The notes under the pieces were generated by a model. That model saw only the letters and a program-made list of their open reading frames with translations, was not told the DNA's origin and did no database searches. 64,000 bases of DNA, from positions 124,001 through 188,000 of the forward strand of contig NZ_JADPKR010000002.1 in the NCBI RefSeq assembly GCF_023074055.1. Direction: 5' to 3'. This DNA comes from Bradyrhizobium sp. 141. GTDB taxonomy: Bacteria > Pseudomonadota > Alphaproteobacteria > Rhizobiales > Xanthobacteraceae. Of this stretch, positions 38,240 through 47,831 are shown in pieces (the stretch's first letter is position 1; the number at the start of each line of letters is the position of its first letter). Made by a program: the position numbers and the translations under genes.

Positions 38240-40834
38240 TTATCTTACCTCACCTTCGCCAATCAGTGCGAACGGCCCCCACATCGCAGGGTAGGCGTTG
38301 CGCGGCGACGAGGTGTCATCGACAAACGTTAACATCGCGCGGCGCAAGGCTTCGGCACGACCGATCTTCGGTTCGTTCTTGAGCAGCGCGAACGTCGAAA
38401 TGGTCAGGCGGGTGGCAGCTTCCGAATCCACGGCCCAATGCGAGACCAGGAGCGCGCGGGCACCTGCGTAGAAGAATGAGCGCGCCAATCCCGACAGCGC
38501 CTCGGCGCCCGGCTTGTCGCCGGCGATGGTGTTGCAGGCGGACAGCACCACCCAATCGGCATTGAGCTTGAGCTGAGCCACCTCGCTCGCGGTCAGAAGA
38601 CCGTCGTCGAATTCCGACGGCTGATCGGGAATGGAGAGTGCAAGCGAGGGCTCGCCCAATCCCTTGACGTCGCCAGCGACGAGGCCGTGGGTGGCGAAAT
38701 AGATGATGCCGTATTGAGCAAGCGCTGCACGCTTGAGCGTCGTTTCGCTGGCATCGCGTCCGAGATGGATGTCGGCATCAGTGGCGCCGACGTCCCTCGC
38801 CACCGCGTTCAGCTCGTCGGCGGTGTCGGGCAGTTGCGGCAGCGCCTGCGCCAGCCGCGCGCGATCGACGCCGGCGCCGCGCCAGAAATCGGTATAGGCA
38901 ATCGTCGCGATGCTGCGCGCGGCGACCTTGCCGCTTGCAGCGCGATGGTCGGCGGGTCCTTCGGCTGCGGGATTGAAGACGGGATCGCCGAAGCCGGTCA
39001 TGGGTTTTGCGCCTTGATCCCTGCGAGCGAAGGCCCGCAGCGATTTCAGGCTGATCACCGACGGCAGCACCGAAACGGCCTGACGCCGGAGCAGCCAGGC
39101 GGCATCGCGATAACCTTCGAGCTTGTCCGGGATCGCAGCCTGCGGCGTCTCCGTCACCAGGAGATGAAACGGCAATGCGGTCAGCGCCGCCGATGGCACG
39201 ACCAAAAGGTTGCGCTTGTCTTTCGTCAACGCCTCGACCGGGCCGAGCAGCGCGACATAGAGCTCGTTCGCAAGCGCAAGATCGAACAATCCCGATTTGC
39301 CGGAGGCATCGCGCGCCTTGCCGACATCCAGCCCCCTGCGAAAGGCCGCCACCTTCCGCGCCATCGCGTCCGCGCCGAGCGAAATCTCCTTCCACTCGGC
39401 GCTCTCGCGCGTGATCGCGATGACATAGCTCTGCTTGTCGACGACGGAATAGATCACCATCGCCTCGTCGGCCGACAGCAGCGGCTGGATATCCTTCACC
39501 GCCAGCGGCAGCGGGTTGGAGAGCGAGGCGTAGTCGGGAAATTCGAGCGTGAGCGTTTTCTGCAAGCCCGCACGCTCGTTCGCAATCGTTGCGATCCGCG
39601 CGCGGCTGCGCTGCTCGGCTGCGGCGTCTCGTTGGGCCGATTGCTTCGACACCGCGGCGATGATCGCCTTGTCGCGCGCCTCGGCCTCGGCCGCGAGATC
39701 CTGATCCCGGCGCACCAGCTCGGCGAGCCGGTCGCTGCCGGCGGCCAGTCGCACGGCGAGCTTGTTCACGGCGGAGGCGGCGGAAGATTGCGTGCCGCGC
39801 TGAATCGCGCCGAGCGCGTCATCGAGCGCCTTGTCGCTCGCCAGGAGTGCCCGCTGCCGCGCAGCGAACAGAACCGGCAGCACGACACGCAGCTGCGCGC
39901 GATTGCCGGCAAGCGTCTTCTGCGCGAACGGCAAAGCGTCGGCGGTCCGGCCCGACACCTGAAGGAAATATGCGAGATTGCTGGTCGAGGTCACGACATC
40001 GGGATGATCCGGCCCGAGTGCACGCTCACGGATCGACACGGCGCGGCGATAGAGCGGCTCGGCCTCGGCATAGCGCTGCTGGTGCTCGTAGAGCCCGGCG
40101 AGATTGTTCAGCGAACGCGCCACGTCGGGATGATCCGGTCCCAGCACCTTTTCACGGATGGCGAGCGAGCGCTTGATCGGCGCCTCGGCATCCACATCGC
40201 GATTGAGGTCGCGATCGACCTGACCGATGTTGTTCAGGACGGTGGCGACCGCGGGATGCTCGGGCCCGGCGGCCTTCTGATAGATCGCGAGCGCACGCTG
40301 GAACAGCGGCTCGGCGTCAGCAAAATGCTCCTGCTTCACATAATGCGTGGCGAGATTGTTGAGGGACTGGCCGACGTCGGGATGCTCGCGCGACAGCGCC
40401 TGCTCGCGAACGGCAAGCGCGCGCTTGAACAGCGGCTCGGCCTCGGCGAAGCGGCTCTGCCGCTGATAGAGCGCCGCAAGATTGTTGAGGAGCGGCGCGA
40501 TCTCGACGCTGCCCTGACCGGTCCCCTTCTCCATCAGCGCGATGGCGCGCTTGTAGAGCGGCTCGGCCTGATCGTCGTGGCCCTGGTCGGCGTAGATCTG
40601 CGCGAGATTATTGAGCGCGGCGGCGAGATCGCGGTTGTTGCTGGTCTTCTCGAGCGCGGCCACCATGGCCTGCGCCAGCGGCAGCGCCTCCGAATATTTG
40701 CCGGCGCTCCGCAGCGCAGTGATGCGCGCGCTCTGCGCCGACAGATCGCCCTTCTGGGCAAGACCGGGCACGGCAAACGACGCATTGATCGCGAGCGCCA
40801 GACCCGCAGCCAATGCCAAACGACGACGCGTCAT
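38240..40834 (-). CDS. Secreted TPR-CHAT domain protein (caspase-like putative protease)
   Basis: 864 residues. A signal peptide ([22 protein letters not shown]) is followed by about six TPR units of the Nephrocystin/kinesin light-chain type (repeated LNNLA.LY and AEPLFKRAL motifs, about 40-310), a helical region and a C-terminal CHAT domain. The predicted catalytic dyad is His716 in YFATHGLV and Cys767 in [15 protein letters not shown] domains are caspase-like clan CD peptidases; the signal peptide predicts that this one acts in the periplasm or outside. No gRAMP or other CRISPR gene is nearby. Substrate and trigger are unknown. Confidence 0.9.
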   Translation of the reverse strand: MTRRRLALAAGLALAINASFAVPGLAQKGDLSAQSARITALRSAGKYSEALPLAQAMVAALEKTSNNRDLAAALNNLAQIYADQGHDDQAEPLYKRAIALMEKGTGQGSVEIAPLLNNLAALYQRQSRFAEAEPLFKRALAVREQALSREHPDVGQSLNNLATHYVKQEHFADAEPLFQRALAIYQKAAGPEHPAVATVLNNIGQVDRDLNRDVDAEAPIKRSLAIREKVLGPDHPDVARSLNNLAGLYEHQQRYAEAEPLYRRAVSIRERALGPDHPDVVTSTSNLAYFLQVSGRTADALPFAQKTLAGNRAQLRVVLPVLFAARQRALLASDKALDDALGAIQRGTQSSAASAVNKLAVRLAAGSDRLAELVRRDQDLAAEAEARDKAIIAAVSKQSAQRDAAAEQRSRARIATIANERAGLQKTLTLEFPDYASLSNPLPLAVKDIQPLLSADEAMVIYSVVDKQSYVIAITRESAEWKEISLGADAMARKVAAFRRGLDVGKARDASGKSGLFDLALANELYVALLGPVEALTKDKRNLLVVPSAALTALPFHLLVTETPQAAIPDKLEGYRDAAWLLRRQAVSVLPSVISLKSLRAFARRDQGAKPMTGFGDPVFNPAAEGPADHRAASGKVAARSIATIAYTDFWRGAGVDRARLAQALPQLPDTADELNAVARDVGATDADIHLGRDASETTLKRAALAQYGIIYFATHGLVAGDVKGLGEPSLALSIPDQPSEFDDGLLTASEVAQLKLNADWVVLSACNTIAGDKPGAEALSGLARSFFYAGARALLVSHWAVDSEAATRLTISTFALLKNEPKIGRAEALRRAMLTFVDDTSSPRNAYPAMWGPFALIGEGEVR

Positions 40835-40897
40835 GAACCCTCTCGCTGCGAGCCTTCAGGACCTACCGTCTTGGGTCGCAGCGATGGGTCGCGGCGT

Positions 40898-41647
40898 TCA
40901 AATTGTTGCGTTCTGGTCCATCTTCATGCGCGCCTCGCCAGCGAGACGAACCAGCATCTTGCGCAGCGACGTGCCGTCGGTCACCCGCTCCGGGAAGTCC
41001 AGCCGCAGCGCGGTCTGGCCGTCCTGCATGTCGAGACCTTCCGGATCGCAGCCGGTGCAGCGCCAGTCGCCGTCGGCCGCGCCCAGGAGCTTTGTCGCAT
41101 AGAGGCCCAAGGCCTCGCGATGGTCGGCGTTCATATGCTCGACGGCCCCCTCCTCCGCTGCCAAGAGATCCTCGGCGCCGGTGAGATCCGTGAGGAACTG
41201 TGCGGGCTTGAGATCGACGATCCGGCCGAAGCCGGCGACCAGATGGGTTCCCGTGGGACGGATCCGGAAGAAAGAGAAATCCTTAAAGGAAACAAAGCCT
41301 TCCGCCGACGGATGAGCATTGAGATACCGTCGCTGGAGCAGATCCTTCTCGGCATCCGCCTGCTCTGCCCGGCCGGACAGCATGATCCGGGCGCCTTCCA
41401 GCGGATCGCCCGCTGCCCGCTCGTCCAGCATCAGCGAGACCCTGCTATCGGCAAGGATATTGCGTGTATGCACGGCAAGGCCCGAGATCAGCAGGATCGG
41501 CGAGCCGTCTGGATGGCTGGCCAGATTGACCAGGGAACAATAGGGATCGCCGCTGCCGGCCATGAGAGTTGCCAACGCCCCCTGCCGCGATCGGCGCAGC
41601 AGGGATTTGGCGAGCTTTCCGGGGTCGAAATCAGGGGTCGGTTGCAT
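40898..41647 (-). CDS. HugZ-family pyridoxamine 5'-phosphate oxidase-like protein
   Basis: 249 residues from ATG 41647. An N-terminal split-barrel flavin-type domain (ALATLMAGSGDPYCSLVNLA, DSRVSLMLDERAAGDPLE) is joined to a C-terminal DUF2470 domain (EEGAVEHMNADHREALGLYA). This is the architecture of HugZ/HutZ heme-utilisation proteins and related FMN-binding proteins. Heme degradation is a family-level possibility; no heme transport genes are nearby. A TTG nine codons upstream is an alternative start. It lies 63 bp upstream of the CHAT gene on the same strand and is divergent from chvI. Confidence 0.88.
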   Translation of the reverse strand: MQPTPDFDPGKLAKSLLRRSRQGALATLMAGSGDPYCSLVNLASHPDGSPILLISGLAVHTRNILADSRVSLMLDERAAGDPLEGARIMLSGRAEQADAEKDLLQRRYLNAHPSAEGFVSFKDFSFFRIRPTGTHLVAGFGRIVDLKPAQFLTDLTGAEDLLAAEEGAVEHMNADHREALGLYATKLLGAADGDWRCTGCDPEGLDMQDGQTALRLDFPERVTDGTSLRKMLVRLAGEARMKMDQNATI

Positions 41648-41888
41648 TGGCTTTCTCGGCTCAGGTGGTTGCAAGGGGGGCCTTTTTTCGGGTAAACGGG
41701 GGCCTGGTTATGGGTCGACATGCGGCGAATCTGCCGTGTTTCGTGGAACTTGGTCACACTTCAGCCCAGCTTGCATTGCTCGGTGACAAGGTTCGAATGC
41801 CGACTTCGGCACCCATGTATGCGGCGCATCAGTGGATTGCTCGCCGTTTCAAGCCACGACCCAAACGGAAAGCAGAAAGCAGAGGCTC

Positions 41889-42590
41889 ATGCCCACAATC
41901 GCTTTGGTCGACGACGACCGCAACATTCTCACATCCGTCTCGATCGCGCTGGAAGCCGAAGGCTACCGCATCATGACTTACACCGACGGCGCCTCCGCGC
42001 TTGACGGTTTCCGCACCACCCAGCCCGATCTCGCCATCCTCGATATCAAGATGCCGCGAATGGACGGCATGGAGACGCTGCGCCGCCTCAGGCAGAAGTC
42101 CGACCTGCCGGTGATCTTCCTGACCTCCAAGGACGAAGAGATCGACGAACTGTTCGGCCTCAAGATGGGCGCCGACGATTTCATCCGCAAACCGTTCTCG
42201 CAGCGCCTTTTGGTCGAGCGCGTCAAGGCGGTGCTGCGCCGCTCGGCACCGAAAGACCCGACCGTCGCGCCGAAGGAGAACGACGCCAAGGCACTCGACC
42301 GCGGCCTTCTGCGTATGGATCCGGAACGGCATACCTGCACCTGGAAGAACGAGCCGGTGACGCTGACCGTCACCGAATTCCTGATCCTGCAGGCGCTGGC
42401 GACCCGGCCCGGCGTGGTGAAGAGCCGCAACGCGCTGATGGACGCCGCCTATGACGACCAGGTCTATGTCGACGACCGCACCATCGACAGCCACATCAAG
42501 CGGCTGCGCAAGAAGTTCAAGGTGGTCGACAACGAGTTCGAGATGATCGAGACGCTCTACGGCGTCGGCTACCGGTTCAAGGAAGCCTGA
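41889..42590 (+). CDS. chvI: Response regulator ChvI (OmpR family)
   Basis: 233 residues. The receiver domain (about 1-120) has the acidic pair in [12 protein letters not shown], the phospho-Asp in [14 protein letters not shown], and Lys in [11 protein letters not shown]. The OmpR-type winged helix (about 130-233) ends in the typical [16 protein letters not shown] 41889 has CAGAGG upstream. The downstream chvG, hprK, EIIA and HPr order identifies the ChvG/ChvI system, which controls envelope and acid responses in rhizobia and Agrobacterium. The frame is open to 41832 without family sequence. Confidence 0.95.
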   Translation: MPTIALVDDDRNILTSVSIALEAEGYRIMTYTDGASALDGFRTTQPDLAILDIKMPRMDGMETLRRLRQKSDLPVIFLTSKDEEIDELFGLKMGADDFIRKPFSQRLLVERVKAVLRRSAPKDPTVAPKENDAKALDRGLLRMDPERHTCTWKNEPVTLTVTEFLILQALATRPGVVKSRNALMDAAYDDQVYVDDRTIDSHIKRLRKKFKVVDNEFEMIETLYGVGYRFKEA

Positions 42591-42638
42591 GGCTCACGCA
42601 GCATCACCGGTTCTGATTCCATCGGGACCGGGATCGCT

Positions 42639-42684
42639 CCAAAGCGCGATGAGATGAGAATCGTCATCGCGCTTTGGTTTATTT
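42639..42684 (+). terminator. Intrinsic terminator after chvI
   Basis: A 14-bp stem, CCAAAGCGCGATGA and TCATCGCGCTTTGG, with an 11-base loop is followed by TTTATTT. It lies 48 bp after the chvI stop and before chvG, so chvG expression needs read-through or its own promoter. Confidence 0.75.
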
Positions 42685-42687
42685 CTT

Positions 42688-42736
42688 GAGCATGATCCAT
42701 TCGGAAAACCGCTGCACACTTTTCCGGATCATGCTC
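42688..42736. repeat. Family F inverted repeat (GAGCATGATCC...GGATCATGCTC)
   Basis: GAGCATGATCC-ATT-CGGAAAA and TTTTCCGGATCATGCTC are complementary arms around a 12-base centre. This is a dispersed element type well known in Rhizobiales intergenic DNA. It lies in the chvI-chvG gap just after the terminator. Confidence 0.8.
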
Positions 42737-42785
42737 TAGAATGCGGGGACCTTCTCGACGAGCCGTCCTAACGCGGGCGTAAGCA

Positions 42786-44582
42786 TTGCTGGACCGAACG
42801 CAGCCTGATCCAAACCAGAGCGCCGGGGATGTCACGTCCGACGGCGTTCCGGAGCATTTTGCCGAGGACAAGCCGCAGGGCTTTCGGCCGCTGAACTGGC
42901 TGAAGCGCGCCGGGCAATTCTTCTTCGCGCTGTCCTTCTCCAGCCTGACCCGCCGCATCGTCTCGCTCAACCTCGCCGGCCTCGTCGCGCTGGTCGCGAG
43001 CATCCTGTACCTGTCGCAATTCCGCGCCGGCCTGATCGACGCGCGGGCGCAGAGCCTCTTGGTACAGGCCGAGATCATCGCCGGCGCGATCGCGGCCTCC
43101 GCCACCGTGCAGACCAACGCCATCACCATCGACCCCGACCGGCTGCTCGACCTCAAGCCGGGCGAGACCTATGGCGGCCCGGACGAATATTCGCCGCTGG
43201 ACTTCCCGATCAATCCGGAGCGCGTGGCGCCGGTGCTGCGCACGCTGGTCTCGCCGACCAAGACGCGCGCCCGCATCTACGACCCGAACGGCAGCCTGCT
43301 GGTGGACAGCCGCAATCTCGAAAACGTGCTGCGCTACAATTTGCCACCTCCGGCCGAGAAGCCCGGCATCGTCGAGCGCGGCATGGTCGCGGTGCGCACT
43401 TGGCTGAATCGCGGCGACCTGCCGCTCTACCGCGAGCTCGGCCCCGAGAACGGCAATGGCTATGCGGAGGTGGGCGATGCGCTCCAGGGCCAGAAGCGCT
43501 CGATGGTGCGGGTCAATGCGCGCGGCGAGGTGATCGTCTCGGTCGCGGTCCCCGTGCTGCGCTCGCGCGCCATCCGCGGCGCCTTGATGCTGTCGACGCA
43601 AGGCGACGACATCGATCAAATGGTCACCGCCGAACGCCTCGCCATCCTGAAGGTCGGCGGCGTCGCGGCCGCGGTCATGATCATGCTGTCGCTACTGCTC
43701 GCGAGCACGATCGCAGGTCCCGTACGCCGGCTCGCCGACAGTGCCGAGCGCGTCCGCCGCCGCATCAAGGCCCGCATCGAGATCCCCGATTTCACCCGCC
43801 GCCGCGACGAGATCGGCCACCTCTCCGGCGCGCTGCGCGACATGACCAGCGCGCTCTACAGCCGCATCGAGGCGATCGAGATGTTCGCCGCCGACGTCGC
43901 ACACGAACTGAAGAACCCGCTGACCTCGCTGCGCTCGGCGGTCGAGACCTTGCCGCTGGCGCGCAACGAGAACAGCCGCGCGCGCCTGCTCGAGGTGATC
44001 GAGCACGACGTCAAGCGGCTCGACCGCCTCATCTCCGACATCTCCGACGCCAGCCGCCTCGATGCCGAATTGCAGCGCCAGGACGCTATCCCGGTCGACC
44101 TGCGCCGCCTCCTGACGACGCTGGTGTCCGTCGCCAATGAAACCAAGCTCGGCCACGACGTCGCGGTCGAGACGCGCTTCGAAGGCCGCAGCGCGTCCGA
44201 CACGCTCGCCGTGACCGGCCACGATTCACGGCTCGGGCAAGTGGTCTCCAACCTGCTCTCCAACGCGCAATCGTTCTCCGAAGCCGGCAGCAAGGTGCGC
44301 CTCACCTGCCGCCGCGTCCGCGGCGAGATCGAGATCGTGGTCGACGACGACGGCCCTGGTATCCGTGACGACGCGCTGGAGCGCATCTTCGAGCGCTTCT
44401 ACACCGATCGTCCGCATCAGGGCTTTGGCCAGAACTCCGGCCTCGGCCTGTCGATCTCCAAGCAGATCGTCGACGCGCATGGCGGACGCATCTGGGCCGA
44501 GAACCGCGCAGGGCCACCGGATGACGAGGGCGTTCCGACGGTATCAGGCGCGCGCTTCATAGTGAGGCTGCCGGCGCTATGA
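42786..44582 (+). CDS. chvG: Sensor histidine kinase ChvG
   Basis: 598 residues. A transmembrane helix at about 57-77 (IVSLNLAGLVALVASILYL) and another at about 290-312 (GGVAAAVMIMLSLLLAST) flank a large periplasmic sensor domain. HAMP, HisKA (VAHELKNPLTSLRSAVETL, with phospho-His) and ATPase domains follow (N box LLSNAQSFS, G1 VDDDGPGI, G2 GQNSGLGLSI). The start is TTG at 42786, right after an in-frame TAA; no strong ribosome site is seen. It overlaps hprK as ATGA. It responds to envelope or acid signals in relatives. Confidence 0.94.
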   Translation: MLDRTQPDPNQSAGDVTSDGVPEHFAEDKPQGFRPLNWLKRAGQFFFALSFSSLTRRIVSLNLAGLVALVASILYLSQFRAGLIDARAQSLLVQAEIIAGAIAASATVQTNAITIDPDRLLDLKPGETYGGPDEYSPLDFPINPERVAPVLRTLVSPTKTRARIYDPNGSLLVDSRNLENVLRYNLPPPAEKPGIVERGMVAVRTWLNRGDLPLYRELGPENGNGYAEVGDALQGQKRSMVRVNARGEVIVSVAVPVLRSRAIRGALMLSTQGDDIDQMVTAERLAILKVGGVAAAVMIMLSLLLASTIAGPVRRLADSAERVRRRIKARIEIPDFTRRRDEIGHLSGALRDMTSALYSRIEAIEMFAADVAHELKNPLTSLRSAVETLPLARNENSRARLLEVIEHDVKRLDRLISDISDASRLDAELQRQDAIPVDLRRLLTTLVSVANETKLGHDVAVETRFEGRSASDTLAVTGHDSRLGQVVSNLLSNAQSFSEAGSKVRLTCRRVRGEIEIVVDDDGPGIRDDALERIFERFYTDRPHQGFGQNSGLGLSISKQIVDAHGGRIWAENRAGPPDDEGVPTVSGARFIVRLPAL

Positions 44583-45118
44583 GCCAAGGCAGCTCGAACA
44601 AAGGCGGGCCCAGCGTTCACGCCTCCGCGGTCAAGGTCGGGCCGCTGGCGGTGCTGATCCGCGGGCCTTCGGGCTCCGGCAAATCGCGTCTTGCCTTTGA
44701 TTTGATCATGGCGGGCCGTGCCGGGGTGGTGGAAACGGCCGTTCTGGTCGGGGATGACCGTGTCCATCTGGCGACAGTCGGCGATGAAATTGAAGTCCGC
44801 CCGGCGCCTCGCCTGGCGGGCCTGATCGAGGTCCGGGGCCTGGGGATCCGCCGCTGCGACTTCGTGGAGCATGCGACCGTCGGTCTCGTGGTCGATCTGG
44901 ACGCGGCCGACGCAGAACGCCTGCCGCCAGCCGAATCCCTGAAAACAAGCATTTTCGGTGTCAAAATACCGCGAATCCCGGTGGCCCGCGACTATTCGCC
45001 ACTCCCCTTGGTTGTCGCGGCCTTGACCACTACCAAGAGTTCATCTTCCGTTAAGCCTTCAGGCGATTGTTTGAAGGGAAATGGTAACCATATCACCCCC
45101 ACTATCGCGACCGAATAG
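44579..45118 (+). CDS. hprK: HPr kinase/phosphorylase (short alphaproteobacterial form)
   Basis: 179 residues. The Walker A motif GPSGSGKS is at 29-36, followed by LVGDDRVHLATVGDEIEVRP and the LIEVRGLGI signature. It phosphorylates a serine on HPr; the alphaproteobacterial form lacks the N-terminal domain of the Gram-positive enzyme. It overlaps chvG by 4 bp and precedes EIIA and HPr. The last 35 or so residues are Ser/Thr/Gly-rich (TTTKSSSSVKPSGDCLKGNG) and do not look like family sequence, so the C-terminus may be altered by a frameshift or be strain-specific. Confidence 0.9.
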   Translation: MSQGSSNKGGPSVHASAVKVGPLAVLIRGPSGSGKSRLAFDLIMAGRAGVVETAVLVGDDRVHLATVGDEIEVRPAPRLAGLIEVRGLGIRRCDFVEHATVGLVVDLDAADAERLPPAESLKTSIFGVKIPRIPVARDYSPLPLVVAALTTTKSSSSVKPSGDCLKGNGNHITPTIATE

Positions 45119-45251
45119 ACCGGCGCAGCTCCCCTCATACATCCGTATAGATTCAGGGAGATACGCAACATCCCCTCTTGCGCGAGGGCTCTGGATGGTC
45201 AAAGTGGCGCGTTCGTGCGGTGCACCAAAAGCGCCCGCGAGGAGTTTTCCG

Positions 45252-45653
45252 ATGATTGGTCTAGTACTTGTGACCCACGGGCGCCTTGCCGACGAATTCA
45301 AGGCAGCGCTTGAACATGTCATGGGGCCACAAAAGCAAATCGAAGCGATCACGATCGGTGCCGAAGACGATTCCGATCTCTGTCGAAGCGACATTATCGA
45401 GGCGGTTAACCGCGTCGATTCCGGCGACGGCGTTGCGATCCTCACCGACATGTTCGGCGGCACGCCGTCGAACCTCGCAATATCCTGCATGAGCCGGCCC
45501 AAGGTCGAGGTGCTCGCGGGCATCAACCTTCCCATGCTGGTGAAGCTCGCCAAGGTGCGCGAAGAGCGTCCGCTGCCCGACGCGATCGCGATGGCCCAGG
45601 AAGCAGGCCGCAAATACGTCACCATCGCCAGCCGCGTGCTCGCCGGCAAATGA
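45252..45653 (+). CDS. PTS EIIA component, mannose (EIIA-Man) family
   Basis: 133 residues from ATG 45252, preceded by AGGAGT. His9 in LVLVTHGRLADEF is the phosphorylation site expected for EIIA-Man. ILTDMFGGTPSNLA is the family motif. There is no EIIB/EIIC permease in the window, so this is a regulatory PTS rather than a sugar transporter, as in other rhizobia. The gap to hprK is 133 bp; the gene overlaps HPr by 4 bp (ATGA). Confidence 0.94.
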   Translation: MIGLVLVTHGRLADEFKAALEHVMGPQKQIEAITIGAEDDSDLCRSDIIEAVNRVDSGDGVAILTDMFGGTPSNLAISCMSRPKVEVLAGINLPMLVKLAKVREERPLPDAIAMAQEAGRKYVTIASRVLAGK

Positions 45654-45967
45654 GCGAGGAGGCGCCACAAGCGGGGACAGGCGTGCCCGCAGGCGCGATC
45701 TCCAAGGACCTCCTGATCATCAACAAGCGCGGCCTGCATGCGCGCGCCTCGGCAAAATTCGTCCAGGCGGTGGAGCGCTTCGACGCGCAGGTCTGGGTGA
45801 CGCGCGGCGGCGAGACCGTCGGCGGCACCTCGATCATGGGCCTGATGATGCTCGCCGCGGGGCCGGGCACGACGATCACGGTAGCCGCCGCCGGCACCGA
45901 CGCCGAAGCCGCGCTCGCGGCGATCACCGAGCTCGTTGAAAGCAAGTTCAACGAGGAAGGGGTTTAG
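45650..45967 (+). CDS. Phosphocarrier protein HPr
   Basis: 105 residues with an N-terminal extension of about 18 residues before the HPr fold. His30 in NKRGLHARASAKFV accepts phosphate from Enzyme I; Ser61 in GGTSIMGLMML is the site expected for HprK. It closes the hprK-EIIA-HPr set. Enzyme I (PtsP) is not in the window. The family A repeat follows 20 bp after the stop. Confidence 0.94.
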   Translation: MSEEAPQAGTGVPAGAISKDLLIINKRGLHARASAKFVQAVERFDAQVWVTRGGETVGGTSIMGLMMLAAGPGTTITVAAAGTDAEAALAAITELVESKFNEEGV

Positions 45968-45986
45968 GCGGCTTCGTCAATGAAGC

Positions 45987-46085
45987 TGCCGTAGGGTGAG
46001 CAAAGGCGCAACGCGCCGTGCCCACCATCTCTCTCATCGTGTGGCGAAAATTGGTGGGCACGCTTCGCTTTGCCCCCCTACGGCA
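45987..46085. repeat. Family A inverted-repeat element, copy 3
   Basis: GCCGTAGGGTGAGCAAAGGC and CTTTGCCCCCCTACGGC are outer arms; GCCGTGCCCACC and GGTGGGCACG are inner arms. It fills the gap between convergent HPr and GT39 genes. Confidence 0.85.
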
Positions 46086-46091
46086 CTTCAC

Positions 46092-47717
46092 TCACTTCGC
46101 CGGCGGCGCGATGTAGACGTTCCAGCTCATCGCCGGGCCGGCCTTGCCGTGGGTGAAGCGGCGCGTCGTCATCACCATGCGCTCGGCGTTCGGCGCGACG
46201 TCCGAGATCCACTTCTCGAACGCGGGCAACCGGCCGTCGGTCGGATCGAACACGCCGATGAAGCCGTATCTCTTGACGTCGTCGAGCGAGGTCAGCCCGG
46301 AGGCCCAGGCCTCGTTCGGCGTGAACGGGCTGGGATGATCGGGGCTGTAGAACACCATCGGCTGGATCGTTTCCATCGTCCCGGCGACGACGGCCCAGCG
46401 TGAGGCGAAGCGCGCGTGCCAGGCCTGGGTCAATTCGCGCGCCAGATCCGAGCGCGCGCCATAGGTCGCGGTGTTGCCGGCATTGGCCGCCATCTCGCGC
46501 GCGGCAATCCAGGGCGAAGCTATGAGCGTCGCGGCGCTGAGCACGAACCAGATCGCGACGATGTTGAACAGGCTCGCGCTCTGCACGCGCAATGCGGGGA
46601 TCGCGACCAGCGCCAAGGGCACCAGGAAGAACAGCGAGATGCCCCAATCGGTCTTCATGTAGATGCTGAAGACGAGCGCGCCGAGCGGCGGGCCGAACGC
46701 GACGATGATCTGGATCGCCCACACGTTCAGCGCCTGATAAAAATTGACGCCCGCATTGGCGCCGCGCGCCCAGGCGCGCGTGACGATGCGCAATGGCGCG
46801 CGCACGAGCAGCGTCAGCCACGGCGGCACCAGCGCCATGGCCAGTCCAGCCAGCGCGACTGGCAGTGCCAGCAGCCCGAAATTGTGCACGAAGTAGCCGG
46901 CGACGAGCTGATGCACCTGGCTCGCGTCCTGGAGGCTGTAGGTGTCGCCGGCATAGGTCAGCGGCACGAAATGCGCATCCGCCAGCCAGACGATGTGCGG
47001 GATCATTGCCAGCACCATCGTCGCAATCGCGACCCATGGCGCCGGCGACGACAGGAAGCGCAAGCGCTCCGGATGGATCAGCGCGGCAAGGCCGATGGCG
47101 CCGATCATGGTCAGCACCCAATATTTGGTCATCAGCGCCAGCGCGCCGGCAAGCCCGAGCAAGACTCCGGATTGCCAGCTCCGCTTCTCGAACGCATTGA
47201 GATAAGCGAGCACGAGCAGCGGCAGCGTCACCAGCTGAAGCAGGTCCGGGTTGTACTTGAAACCTTTGAAATTGAAGATCGGGTAGAGCGCGACCATCAC
47301 CACGACCAGGAACGCGCGGCGCGCATCCACCACGCGCAAGGCAACCAGCCAGCAGATCACCATGCCGACGCCGACGGTCGCCATCGCCAGCGCATAGGTG
47401 GCCCAGTCCGCCGCGGGGAACACTGTGAACCAGAGGCCGGCGACCCAGCCTGACAGCGGCGGATGCTTGCCGTAGCCCCAGAGGAATTTTTGGCCCCAGC
47501 CATAGGCTTCTGCGACGTCCATGTGAACGTCCTGCGCCGCCTTGAGATTGATCAGGATGAAGGTCCAGAGCACCGCATGCAGGATGGCGAGCTGGATCAC
47601 CAGCCACAATCTCGCCTCAGGGCGGACCGCGCCGGCAACCAGCCAGGCCCGGAAGCGGTTAAAGCTCAGGCGGGACTTCGTGCGCGCTCGGGCGGAGGGG
47701 ATCGAGGTGGTCGACAT
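46092..47717 (-). CDS. GT39-like membrane glycosyltransferase (ArnT/PMT type)
   Basis: 541 residues with about 11-12 hydrophobic helices. The first periplasmic loop holds the conserved acidic and HPP motifs (DVAEAYGWGQKFLWGYGKHP then PLSGW), characteristic of polyprenyl-phosphate-sugar-dependent glycosyltransferases. A C-terminal periplasmic soluble part follows. It probably transfers a sugar from a lipid carrier to an envelope acceptor; donor and acceptor are unknown. It is divergent from lepA (114-bp gap). Confidence 0.88.
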   Translation of the reverse strand: MSTTSIPSARARTKSRLSFNRFRAWLVAGAVRPEARLWLVIQLAILHAVLWTFILINLKAAQDVHMDVAEAYGWGQKFLWGYGKHPPLSGWVAGLWFTVFPAADWATYALAMATVGVGMVICWLVALRVVDARRAFLVVVMVALYPIFNFKGFKYNPDLLQLVTLPLLVLAYLNAFEKRSWQSGVLLGLAGALALMTKYWVLTMIGAIGLAALIHPERLRFLSSPAPWVAIATMVLAMIPHIVWLADAHFVPLTYAGDTYSLQDASQVHQLVAGYFVHNFGLLALPVALAGLAMALVPPWLTLLVRAPLRIVTRAWARGANAGVNFYQALNVWAIQIIVAFGPPLGALVFSIYMKTDWGISLFFLVPLALVAIPALRVQSASLFNIVAIWFVLSAATLIASPWIAAREMAANAGNTATYGARSDLARELTQAWHARFASRWAVVAGTMETIQPMVFYSPDHPSPFTPNEAWASGLTSLDDVKRYGFIGVFDPTDGRLPAFEKWISDVAPNAERMVMTTRRFTHGKAGPAMSWNVYIAPPAK

Positions 47718-47831
47718 GGGCGCTTGCGTAGCGCGTTTCGCCCCGCCGTGGAATCAGCTTGGCGTGAACAAAGGCCCTGAAAATACAGCAATATGGTTGC
47801 CGCACGGGGATGTGAGTGGTATCCCGCGCCC

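Noticed and set aside
37947..38294. A 115-codon plus-strand frame in the gap upstream of pckA
   Set aside because: It overlaps the ends of both flanking genes, has no ribosome site, and lacks family or signal features; the gap more likely holds the pckA promoter.
38687..41695. A 1002-codon open frame on the plus strand, antisense to the TPR-CHAT and HugZ genes
   Set aside because: The product is Arg/His/Asp-rich without domain features, and the opposite strand encodes two recognisable proteins. Long antisense frames are expected at this GC content.
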